Positions 32,751 through 40,936 of a DNA stretch of 64,000 bases are shown here, piece by piece; position 1 is the stretch's first letter, and each line of letters opens with the position of its first letter. A program made the translations under genes and the position numbers. The stretch is from positions 1-64,000 of the forward strand of contig NZ_FUXG01000015.1 in the NCBI RefSeq assembly GCF_900167095.1, given 5' to 3'. Origin of the DNA: Oceanospirillum multiglobuliferum. GTDB lineage: Bacteria > Pseudomonadota > Gammaproteobacteria > Pseudomonadales > Halomonadaceae. The notes below the pieces were generated by a model that searched no databases, was not told where the DNA came from, and worked only from the letters and a program-made list of their open reading frames with translations.

Positions 32751-35700
32751 TTAAATTGAACCTGATCCTGGTCCTGATACAGAGTAAACCAAGAAATCAA
32801 TATCTTCGAAGTTAACACTGCCTGCATTATTACCAATAGTATTGGTGTTATTAAATGTGACGTCATGAAGATACGAGGTATGATAACTATTTGAACCAAT
32901 TGAGAAACGATCAGTGTAATGTCTGCTTGTTTTAGTCCCGACTAGTAAATTGCCACTAATATCAATGCCTATAGCTTTGTTTGGGCTATTTATGTATTCA
33001 ATATAATAGTACTTATTATCTGCAAAAGTATTATAGTCTTGAACCTTTTCAAGGTAGCTAAGGCCTATCAGGCTAGAAGGGGACAATATGGCAGAAATAT
33101 CTAGCTCTATCTGATCATCTTCACCAAAGCCTGTTAAATCAAGCGCTGTGCTTGGAATAGCGTTATAATGAATAGTAACCTGCTTGTTAGCCAAGTCTGC
33201 ATTGTCACCTGAAGCGAAACTGGCAGTTGTTACTTCATCTTCACCTTTAATACCATCACCATTAGCATCAATGTAAGCACCCGTTGTTTCAACAATAACG
33301 CGGATAGGTGTGATATTTTCAATAGCTAAGGTACTAAATGAGGCTAGATCATTACCTGCAATATCTTGTATTGCACTTACATCGTTATTGGCAGTTGGGC
33401 CAGTATAGCTAAGCTGCAAGGTTTCCCCTGGCACCACAGTACTAGTCAGCGTTAAAGTCACCGTTTTGGCGGTTGCATCAACGCTTAGGCTGTTCACGGT
33501 TATAGTATTTGACACACTACCCGTTACCGTAAAGGCACTTGCAGCAGCAATATTAGTGCTGTCTAGGTTTAAGCCATCTTGTAAGGTAAATATCAGCTGG
33601 TTGCCATTGGCATAGGCATTTTCAACATTTAAGTTCAGTATACTAGGAGCTACAGTATCTAAAGTGTATGACAGCGAGCTTGAGGAACTTGAACTATTGC
33701 CCGCTAAGTCTTCCACTGTTGCGCTCAGTGCTTTTATGCCATCTTCGCCTAAGCTGCTAGTGGTAATGTCTACATAGCCATTATTTAAATCTTCCCTTGT
33801 GATATTCGCAAAACCAACCTCTTCACCATTCAACATGATGCTGGCTTTACCCTCAAGGCTTGAGTCTTCACCACCAAAGCTTGAGTCTTCACCACCAAAG
33901 CTTGAGTCTTCACCATCAAGGCTTGAGTCTTCACCATCAAGGGTGATGCGTATTGTAGGCGTGTCATCACTGCTGATATTGTCAGAGCTAGAAGCGCCTG
34001 TATCAGAGTCTTCTCCAACAACGTACAAGGTTGGGATATTGGGTACTGTTGTATCTAATGTATATTGCAGTGAGGCAGAGGAACTTGAACTATTACCCGC
34101 TAAGTCTTCCACTGTCGCGCTCAGTGTTTTAACGCCATCTTCGCCTAAGCTGCTGGTTGTGACCTCAACATAGCCATTGCTGAGGTCTGTATTCGTGATA
34201 CTCGCCCAGCCCACCACACTACCATTCAATGTGACGTTGGCTTTACCACCCTCAAGGCTGGCATCTTCACCATCAAGGCTGATACGTACTGTAGGGGTTG
34301 TGTCGCGGCTGATCTTGTCAGCGCTAGAAGCGCCCGTATCAGAGTCTTCACCGACAATGTTTAAGGTTGGTATATTAGGTGCAATAGTATCCAGCACATA
34401 GTCTTGACGACTTTCTGTGCTGCTATTACCTGCAATGTCTGTCACTTTAAACCTGATAGAGCTGCTACCGGATAACGACACTGAGCTCCAACTTAGTTGT
34501 GTGCCATCCTCTCCCAGCATGTTGTTCAGATTAACCCAGTTTTCGCCACCATCACTTGAGCCATACAAGGTGTCACCGCTAGCTAGTTGAGTATTTAATG
34601 TCCCTCTTACCCACTGGTTTGATATGCTGGTTACAAAGTCTTCGCCACTGATACCCGTGTCTTCACCTATGGTAATGTTGTTCACAGTCTCTGTCGCAAC
34701 TGTGTCAAGTGTATAAGACAGAGTATCCGTCGAATTGGTGCGGTTGCCTGCAAGGTCTTCCACAGTCGCGCTCAGTGCTTTAATGCCATCTTCGCCTAGA
34801 GCACTACTGGTGATCTCTACGTAGCCGTTGCTGAGGTCGGTAGCGGTGATATTCACGCTGCCTACTGCACTTGCCCCTGAGCTCAAGATCACTTTGCCAC
34901 CAGTGAGGCTGGTGTCTTGGCCGTCTAAGCTAATACGTATGGTTGGGGTGGTGTCATAGCTGATATCATCGGTATTTAAGGTGCCTGTATCGGAGCTTTC
35001 CACAAGATCCAGCGTAGGTGCTGTTGCTGCTTTGCTGTCCAGAGTATAGGTTTGGCTGGTTTCTTCCCCATTATCACCTAGGCTGTTACGCACTTTAAAG
35101 CGCAGTGAGCTACTGCCATTGAGTGTCACTCCTGTCCAGGTTAGGGTGGTAGTGTCACTGCCTATCATGTTGTTGATATTCACCCAATTGGCACCACCAT
35201 CGGCTGAGCCATATAACACCTCGCCTTCGGCCAATGCTTCACTTAGCGTTGCGGTAACCGTTTGACTGGCAACATTGGTGATAAAATCATGACTACTAGT
35301 GCCGCTGTCTTCGCTGATATCAATATTGGTGACTTTAACGGTGGGTAGAGCCGGCGTAGTGTCTTTTAGGGTATAAGACAGTGACTGAGTCTGAGTATTT
35401 CCTGCAATATCTTTGATGCTGATGGCGATATTTTTTACGCCACTGTCACCTAGGTCTCGGGTCTTAATATCAATGTAACCCGTGTTTATATTGGCTTGGC
35501 TTATGGTGGCAGAGCCTATTGGGCCCAGACCCGAGTACAGGTCTATTTTACCTCCTAAAAGGCTGGAGTCACTAGAGTCGAGACTGATGCGAACGGTTGG
35601 TGTTGGATTGCTGTCCAATCCATCCAGTATCTTAGCTGACAACGCAGGTGTTGTTGTATCTAGGGTATAGGCATAGATGGCAGAGGTAGACTGGTTGCCT

Positions 35701-37790
35701 GCGGTGTCTGTTAGTGTGGCGGTTAACGCTTTACTGCCGTCTATTCCTAACGTGCTGGTTTCTATTTCAATGTAACCACGACTGATATCGGTTGTACTGA
35801 TCACCGCGCTACCGACTGGCGCACCATTTGCGTTGAGTTGTACGGTAGTGCCAGCTAATCCTGCATCTGATTTTAAGCTAATGCGTACGGTGGGCGTTGC
35901 ATCTTGGCTGATGTTGTCGGTGTTAGATAGCCCTGTATCCGAGCCCGTATTAAGGCTGAGCGTTGCAGCCTGTAGATTGGTATCTAGCGTATAAGATAAA
36001 GCGGTGGCTGCACTCTCGTTACCTGCTTTATCGACTATTGTAGCTACAAGCTGTTTAACGCCATCTGCACCCAGTGCCGAGGTTGTAATGTCAATATAGC
36101 CTTGACTACGGTCAGCTTCTGTCAGAGTTACAGAACCAATCAATGCACCATTACTGGTTAAACGAAGCTGCCCTCCCACTAACGAGCTATCAGCGCTTTC
36201 AAGACCAATACGCAAGTTAGGCGTGGTTTCTTTACTGATGTCATCGGTGTTTGACAATCCGGTGTCTGAATGGTCTGCAACGTCTATTGAAAGAACAACG
36301 GGGGCGGTGGAGTCAACTAGAATAAGGGTTGCAGGGCTTTCGATCCCCTCATTAATATGATAACTAACAGAGGTACGCCCTTCTTGTGTTGAGCTGATCA
36401 GGTTGCTAGGCACTGCTAGGTTTGCTAGGCCTGATGCGTCAAAATCTGTGCTGGAAATGGTGGCTGTAAATATACTTCCTCCCCAGTTTACCGTCACCAC
36501 ATCCCCTGCTACCGCACCTTTAATGCCTACAGTAATACCTGCTGCTTTTTCCGCGGCATTAATACCGTCTGTGGCAGAAGAGATGATCGGTGGTTGAACT
36601 AACGAGTTACCTAAGTCTGCTTTGTCTTTATTCTCACCTTCCTCGAACTTTTCAACCCCTTTTTTAAGTAAATCTACCCCTTCTTGGTTCATCGCAAGGC
36701 TATTTTGGCCAGTTGTGCTTGAGGCTTGGGGCACAATAGCATCTTCTAACTGCTTCAGTGTGTTCGATAGACTGCCAGTGTGTTTATCTGCACCCGAAAG
36801 TTGAGCCAGTACTTCACCGTAACGCTCAGCACTATTGATGCCATCAGTTGTCTGGAAATTAACATCCACCACCGTAGTCACAGGGGCTAGAATGTCGTCC
36901 AAGCCGAATAAGGTGGCCACTTGAGCGTTTGCTTCAAGGTTTGCTTCAGTCACAATGACTGTTTGTGTGCCATTGGCTTTATTCGCATCAATAGTGGCTT
37001 TATCTGCGATATTGGCTTTACGCGCTGCTAACTCCGTTAAAGGGGTTACGCTTAAATAAACATCACCAGTCCCGTTGGCATAGCCCATTGCTCGTAAAGG
37101 TTCACTACCCAAGCTCACTAAAGTATTGGTTGCTTCATCTAGGTAGTCGCCTTGGTCACCGTTAATGTCGCTGACAAACACCACAAAAGGGCCTTTATAG
37201 TCACTGGCGATGTTCAGCTTGAATTGGCCGCTTGCCACATCATATTGACCGCTGCCTAATGAGTTACCATTGTTATCATAGATGTCCACTTGAACTTCTG
37301 AGACAAAAGGTCCCGCTACGGCAGAGACCACAATGTTGTAGCTTGAAGGTGTTGGTGTCGGTGTGACCTCTTCAGATGCACTGCTAGAACCATTGCTTGA
37401 AAATAATGCACCAGCACTTGCCAGAGCGCCCCAGAGTATGCCTGAGCCATCGGAGGTAGGCCATACAACCACCTCACCTTCATCACTCTTTGTTGTATCT
37501 TCACTGCTGGCGACAATATTCTCCGCAGAAATTTCAGCACCGATGCTGAAACTGGCAGCGGTACCTTCAGTATAAAACTGATCAATAATGGCGACGGGTT
37601 TATCATCAACTTCAATTTCAAGTTGATCACCCTTGCGTTTTAATACCAAGTTCTCAGGTTGTTGTTGCGTCTCAGAGTCTACAATAATGTAAGTAGCACC
37701 TTGCGATGCAGTTAAGGTTGCAAGGTTATGCAAGGCGATTTCACGCGTAATTTGCCCACGTGTTTTTTCAATTAACATTATTGTATTCAA
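32751..37790 (-). CDS. Large repeat adhesin, type I secretion substrate (BapA/LapA-like)
   Basis: A 1679-residue acidic Ser/Thr-rich surface protein. The first 130 residues resemble the N-terminal prefix of BapA-like biofilm proteins (IEKTRGQITREIALHNLA), then a TPTPTPSS linker. A mixed region to about 470 is followed by eight or so bacterial Ig-like repeats of about 95 residues, each ending in YTLDT and containing the DNIS-D-TPTVRISL pattern. A SbsA/Big-like domain comes next and the C-terminus (IGNNAGSVNFEDIDFLVYS) is a probable uncleaved secretion signal. There is no N-terminal signal peptide, as expected for type I export. A 21-bp tandem repeat adds DGEDSSL units near 33860-33943. I see no clear TAAG-type LapG site. 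TTG 37790 is the start: GGAG lies 6 bases upstream. Confidence 0.88.
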   Translation of the reverse strand: MNTIMLIEKTRGQITREIALHNLATLTASQGATYIIVDSETQQQPENLVLKRKGDQLEIEVDDKPVAIIDQFYTEGTAASFSIGAEISAENIVASSEDTTKSDEGEVVVWPTSDGSGILWGALASAGALFSSNGSSSASEEVTPTPTPSSYNIVVSAVAGPFVSEVQVDIYDNNGNSLGSGQYDVASGQFKLNIASDYKGPFVVFVSDINGDQGDYLDEATNTLVSLGSEPLRAMGYANGTGDVYLSVTPLTELAARKANIADKATIDANKANGTQTVIVTEANLEANAQVATLFGLDDILAPVTTVVDVNFQTTDGINSAERYGEVLAQLSGADKHTGSLSNTLKQLEDAIVPQASSTTGQNSLAMNQEGVDLLKKGVEKFEEGENKDKADLGNSLVQPPIISSATDGINAAEKAAGITVGIKGAVAGDVVTVNWGGSIFTATISSTDFDASGLANLAVPSNLISSTQEGRTSVSYHINEGIESPATLILVDSTAPVVLSIDVADHSDTGLSNTDDISKETTPNLRIGLESADSSLVGGQLRLTSNGALIGSVTLTEADRSQGYIDITTSALGADGVKQLVATIVDKAGNESAATALSYTLDTNLQAATLSLNTGSDTGLSNTDNISQDATPTVRISLKSDAGLAGTTVQLNANGAPVGSAVISTTDISRGYIEIETSTLGIDGSKALTATLTDTAGNQSTSAIYAYTLDTTTPALSAKILDGLDSNPTPTVRISLDSSDSSLLGGKIDLYSGLGPIGSATISQANINTGYIDIKTRDLGDSGVKNIAISIKDIAGNTQTQSLSYTLKDTTPALPTVKVTNIDISEDSGTSSHDFITNVASQTVTATLSEALAEGEVLYGSADGGANWVNINNMIGSDTTTLTWTGVTLNGSSSLRFKVRNSLGDNGEETSQTYTLDSKAATAPTLDLVESSDTGTLNTDDISYDTTPTIRISLDGQDTSLTGGKVILSSGASAVGSVNITATDLSNGYVEITSSALGEDGIKALSATVEDLAGNRTNSTDTLSYTLDTVATETVNNITIGEDTGISGEDFVTSISNQWVRGTLNTQLASGDTLYGSSDGGENWVNLNNMLGEDGTQLSWSSVSLSGSSSIRFKVTDIAGNSSTESRQDYVLDTIAPNIPTLNIVGEDSDTGASSADKISRDTTPTVRISLDGEDASLEGGKANVTLNGSVVGWASITNTDLSNGYVEVTTSSLGEDGVKTLSATVEDLAGNSSSSSASLQYTLDTTVPNIPTLYVVGEDSDTGASSSDNISSDDTPTIRITLDGEDSSLDGEDSSFGGEDSSFGGEDSSLEGKASIMLNGEEVGFANITREDLNNGYVDITTSSLGEDGIKALSATVEDLAGNSSSSSSSLSYTLDTVAPSILNLNVENAYANGNQLIFTLQDGLNLDSTNIAAASAFTVTGSVSNTITVNSLSVDATAKTVTLTLTSTVVPGETLQLSYTGPTANNDVSAIQDIAGNDLASFSTLAIENITPIRVIVETTGAYIDANGDGIKGEDEVTTASFASGDNADLANKQVTIHYNAIPSTALDLTGFGEDDQIELDISAILSPSSLIGLSYLEKVQDYNTFADNKYYYIEYINSPNKAIGIDISGNLLVGTKTSRHYTDRFSIGSNSYHTSYLHDVTFNNTNTIGNNAGSVNFEDIDFLVYSVSGPGSGSI
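33860..33943. repeat. 21-bp tandem repeat inside the adhesin gene, four units
   Basis: Units of TTGAGTCTTCACCAYCAARG plus one base at 33860, 33881, 33902 and 33923. On the coding strand each adds seven residues of the GEDSS type between two strands of an Ig-like repeat. Length change keeps the frame. Confidence 0.9.
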
Positions 37791-37903
37791 GTAGAACTCC
37801 GGCGAGCAGGATTAGGGTTCGGTATTATCGGTATTATCGGTATTATCGGTATTATCGGTATTATCGGTATTATCGGTATTATCGGTATTATCGGTATTGT
37901 CAT
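37787..37903 (-). CDS. Upstream leader ORF with (Ile-Ile-Pro)8, overlapping the adhesin start
   Basis: ATG 37903 opens a 38-codon frame: M-T-I-P, eight Ile-Ile-Pro units written as ATA ATA CCG, then NPNPARRSST. Its TGA stop shares two bases with the adhesin TTG start (TTGA), the geometry of translational coupling. The repeat DNA is the 9-bp tandem array, so copy-number change adds or removes whole IIP units without a frameshift. There is no good ribosome site before the ATG, and the start lies about 30 bases after the predicted transcription start. ATA is a rare codon in many gammaproteobacteria and proline runs slow ribosomes. Translation of this frame is unproven; the array may act only as untranslated DNA. 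Confidence 0.45.
   Translation of the reverse strand: MTIPIIPIIPIIPIIPIIPIIPIIPIIPNPNPARRSST
37821..37901. repeat. 9-bp tandem repeat, eight perfect units plus one variant, in the adhesin leader
   Basis: GGTATTATC repeated at 37821-37892, then GGTATTGTC at 37893-37901. It lies 31 bases upstream of the adhesin start and downstream of the predicted promoter. Perfect units indicate recent expansion. Confidence 0.97.
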
Positions 37904-37940
37904 TAAATTATTTATTTTATTGATTTTTATTTATTAATAG

Positions 37941-37983
37941 ATTGTACGCATTATTTTATTTTTAGATACTAGGGTTTTCCCTA
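37941..37983 (-). promoter_or_regulatory. Adhesin promoter with palindromic operator
   Basis: Read on the minus strand: palindrome TAGGG-AAAA-CCCTA (37983-37970), one base, a poor -35 (TATCTA), 16 bases, and -10 TACAAT (37946-37941). A palindrome ending at about -37 with a weak -35 suggests an activator site overlapping the polymerase contact. Confidence 0.55.
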
Positions 37984-38007
37984 AGTTTTAATAGAGTGGC
38001 TAAGTGT

Positions 38008-39852
38008 TTAATAATATTGAGTTAATTGTATGCAGATCTCTTCAATACCACAGGTCGACAGAGTATTTTTGCTCGGTAATCCCTTCAGCATACCAATCCA
38101 AGGTCTAGAAAGCACTTTTACAGCCATAGGTGACACTAAAACTTGCTCACACTGGCTGATTGGTGCGCCATAGCGCATAAGCTGTTCAGTGTCGTAAACG
38201 ACAATCGCTTGATGTAAACTTTGATGTCGCAACATCACCTCTGTTGCTTGCTGTGGCGACATACCTTCTGTGTTCAGTGTCAAGCTTCCGATGCTAACCT
38301 TTTGCTTACAGCTCCAGCCTTTGTCATCTGACAGGCTTTTCTGCTGCAAAATCTCCATTACAATATCTAGCTCCTCAGGCGACACCACAATAAAACAAAT
38401 AGGCACAGAAGCAATAGTCTCACCTAAAACTTGCGTCCCCACGGTTAATGGATCTAGCCCAGATGAAATTAATACATCAAGTCCGGGAGTTGTATTAACC
38501 TCAATAAATGTGCCTGCTCCCTCGCTCCAAGAGCGACTAATATCAGTGGTAATATAGTCAACCCCTGTGGTGTGAAGCCCCATTGTTGTTGCTATCGCTT
38601 CTGCTGCTTTAATTAAATCAGGATGAACGCCTGTACTAACATCAGTACCACTGCCACCTGTTGAAATATTGGCATTGCTTCTTAAGCTAATTTTAACTCC
38701 AGTGGCAGGTACATAGTTTAAAGAAACATCCTGCTGCTCAAGTTGAGCAATTAAGACATCGTCAATCATAATCGGTCGCTTATAAGCCGATTTTACTAAA
38801 TTAGTAGTTCTGTTTTTGTTGAGTTGTTTTATTAGCTGGGAAATAGTTTGAATGCCATCCCCAGTAATAGAGGCAGGATCGCGTCGAATAACCGCACTTA
38901 CTTTTCCTCCTATCACCATTATTCGGTAGTCATCGCCTTCAATGTGACGCTCAACCATTAAACTGTCACTACTGAACTTTCGAGCATAGTGATAACCTTT
39001 CTTTAATGTTGCTAAGTTTTGAATGTTAGCACTAACCCCTTTGCCGCCTCCGCAGTTCAGCGGCTTAATTACACAAGGCCATCCTACTTTTAACGCAGCC
39101 TCTTCAAGCTGTTCTTGATGCTGAACCAGAAGGTACTGAGGAGTGGGCATTCCTAACTGAACAAATATCTGTTTGCTGCTCACTTTTGAACCTGCCCAAT
39201 GGGCAGCAAGCATACCGTCTTTATTTGAGGCCGATTCCATAAAAACTCTGGCATTGCAGCCCCATCCAAACTGCCAAAATCTAGAGTTCTCAATAAAAGG
39301 TAGAAATGGGATGCCGAGTTGTTGAGCCGCATACATTAATATTCTAGCTTGATAATCTGGATGGCACTGCTTGCAATCTAGCCACAACGCATTGAGTTGC
39401 TGATCAATGATGGCTTTATTCTGTATGCTGATACCTTCTGTAGAGTCTCCAGCTAACAATAATGCTCTAAGTGTAAGCTCTAAGGCCGTTTTACTGACTT
39501 GAATATGGTGAAAACCTAGCCAAACTTGAATACGGCCATCTGGAGTAACATCCGCACCTGCTGCCTGTATAAAACCTCTAACTTCATTGAGCGCTGCCAA
39601 GGTCCACTGGGCAATGGTTTTACCAAGAAGAACTTGAGGTGATAGCTCAAGTGGAGGAGGATCTTTCATCTCAGTTAAGTGCTGGCTGAGTTCATCAGAA
39701 AGCCACTCTGGATAATGAGCAAATAAATTCAGGCACCGTTGATATATTTCTTTGCTTATCAAACCTGATGGTGTGATTAATGCGAGCAGTATTGGTTCTT
39801 TAGCGAAAGGGCTGATACCAGGGTAGTTGTGAATATATTGAATATCAAACAT
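38008..39852 (-). CDS. ATP-grasp enzyme related to the CphA ligase domain, without Mur ligase
   Basis: A 614-residue ATP-grasp ligase. The central part (about 225-490) has the ATP-grasp lid and glycine loop CVIKPLNCGGGKGV, the VERHIEGDDYRIMVIGG segment, the ANISTGGSGTDVS motif shared with cyanophycin synthetases and the metal-binding IEVNTTPGLD. The N-terminal 220 residues and C-terminal 120 residues are unfamiliar. It shares its ATP-grasp motifs with the CphA-like protein two genes upstream, so the two may have arisen by duplication, but it lacks the Mur-ligase half. It overlaps the FemAB-like gene by 8 bases. It likely forms an amide bond; substrates are unknown. Confidence 0.75.
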   Translation of the reverse strand: MFDIQYIHNYPGISPFAKEPILLALITPSGLISKEIYQRCLNLFAHYPEWLSDELSQHLTEMKDPPPLELSPQVLLGKTIAQWTLAALNEVRGFIQAAGADVTPDGRIQVWLGFHHIQVSKTALELTLRALLLAGDSTEGISIQNKAIIDQQLNALWLDCKQCHPDYQARILMYAAQQLGIPFLPFIENSRFWQFGWGCNARVFMESASNKDGMLAAHWAGSKVSSKQIFVQLGMPTPQYLLVQHQEQLEEAALKVGWPCVIKPLNCGGGKGVSANIQNLATLKKGYHYARKFSSDSLMVERHIEGDDYRIMVIGGKVSAVIRRDPASITGDGIQTISQLIKQLNKNRTTNLVKSAYKRPIMIDDVLIAQLEQQDVSLNYVPATGVKISLRSNANISTGGSGTDVSTGVHPDLIKAAEAIATTMGLHTTGVDYITTDISRSWSEGAGTFIEVNTTPGLDVLISSGLDPLTVGTQVLGETIASVPICFIVVSPEELDIVMEILQQKSLSDDKGWSCKQKVSIGSLTLNTEGMSPQQATEVMLRHQSLHQAIVVYDTEQLMRYGAPISQCEQVLVSPMAVKVLSRPWIGMLKGLPSKNTLSTCGIEEICIQLTQYY

Positions 39853-40936
39853 AATCAGATTTATTTCCCAAGGTAATTCTAGCGATTTCTTTCAATTCTT
39901 TATTACAAAACCAATGTGCATTAACCACTTTTTCAGATTGAAATCCCCTGTAGTTTTTGTGTGATGCACTAACACTTGTGTTGATAAATTTGATGTTGTT
40001 TTCTATCGCATATTCAATGGGTTTGTAGCAAACAAGCTCAAAACATAAGTTAGGAGTATTTTTTGACATAGACCAAGTCTGAACATGAAGAGAACTTTTA
40101 CTTAATAGGCAGAATACTCCTCCTAAAAAAACATTATCTTTATAAGCGGAAAAAGTTAGAATGGAATTAGGGATTCTCCTATGTAATTGTTCGAAAAAAG
40201 CTGTTGTTAACCAAGGTTTGCACTGATGAGAGGTGCAAACCTTCTCATAGCCTAAGTAAAATTCATGCCAGAAGTTTATATCAATATCCTCTCCTCTATG
40301 AGTTAGTATTTTTATTCCATTGTCATAGATTGAACTTCTGTCAAGGCGCATCATTCTACGTTTTCTATGTCCAATACTAGCTACGTAATGATCAAATGAT
40401 GAAAAATTATTGTTATACCAAACAGAGCTTTCTTCTTGACTTATTAACCAACCTTCTTTTTCTAAAATATCTGCATCCTCTGGCTGAGTATGCATAATGT
40501 TTAAAGCTTGTATAGAAGGGTTTGAGTTGGTAATGTCATAAAGTGCTTGAATTAGAAGCTTTTTTATATATTGCTCTTTTTCACCTTTAAGTGTGAGCAA
40601 CCTTGGTCCTGTTACTGGGAATAGAGGTACCCCTACCTGTAGCTTTGGCCAGTTAAAACAATGTCTCTCAATTCCTTTGTTCAGCCAGTTTATTTCTGGG
40701 CCAAACTCTCGCTTATTTCCCCACTTCATAGCAGCAGGAGCGCAGGCAAATATTTTCCCTGACTGATCTGTCATCGTAATATAAACGGGCTTAATTCCTT
40801 TTTCAGCAAGATTAATACTGTGTTCTAGCGCTAAAAAGAACTCATGCCGTAGATAAGGCTCATCTTCGGAGCAAGCATTCCAACCAATAGAATCAATTTC
40901 AGATATAGATGAATAAATATTTGTTCTAAGATTCAT
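39845..40936 (-). CDS. FemAB/GNAT-like acyl- or aminoacyl-transferase (PF04339-like)
   Basis: A 363-residue protein resembling the FemAB-like family PF04339 (DUF482). Visible marks are the opening with YLRHEFFLALEHS, the KLQVGVPLFPVTGPRLL segment (in this family KLQ-VPFTPV-G-RLL), and a second GNAT-like half with GGVFCLLSKSSLHVQTWSM and HKNYRGFQSEKVV. FemAB relatives add amino acids from aminoacyl-tRNA to peptides or peptidoglycan; for this branch activity is not established. It sits between two ATP-grasp ligase genes with overlaps on both sides (11 and 8 bases), so it belongs to one pathway with them. It is more AT-rich than core genes. Confidence 0.72.
   Translation of the reverse strand: MNLRTNIYSSISEIDSIGWNACSEDEPYLRHEFFLALEHSINLAEKGIKPVYITMTDQSGKIFACAPAAMKWGNKREFGPEINWLNKGIERHCFNWPKLQVGVPLFPVTGPRLLTLKGEKEQYIKKLLIQALYDITNSNPSIQALNIMHTQPEDADILEKEGWLISQEESSVWYNNNFSSFDHYVASIGHRKRRMMRLDRSSIYDNGIKILTHRGEDIDINFWHEFYLGYEKVCTSHQCKPWLTTAFFEQLHRRIPNSILTFSAYKDNVFLGGVFCLLSKSSLHVQTWSMSKNTPNLCFELVCYKPIEYAIENNIKFINTSVSASHKNYRGFQSEKVVNAHWFCNKELKEIARITLGNKSDYV

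Noticed and set aside
37821-37901. 9-bp array as a CRISPR-like array
   Set aside because: Units are contiguous without spacers and far too short; it is a simple tandem repeat.
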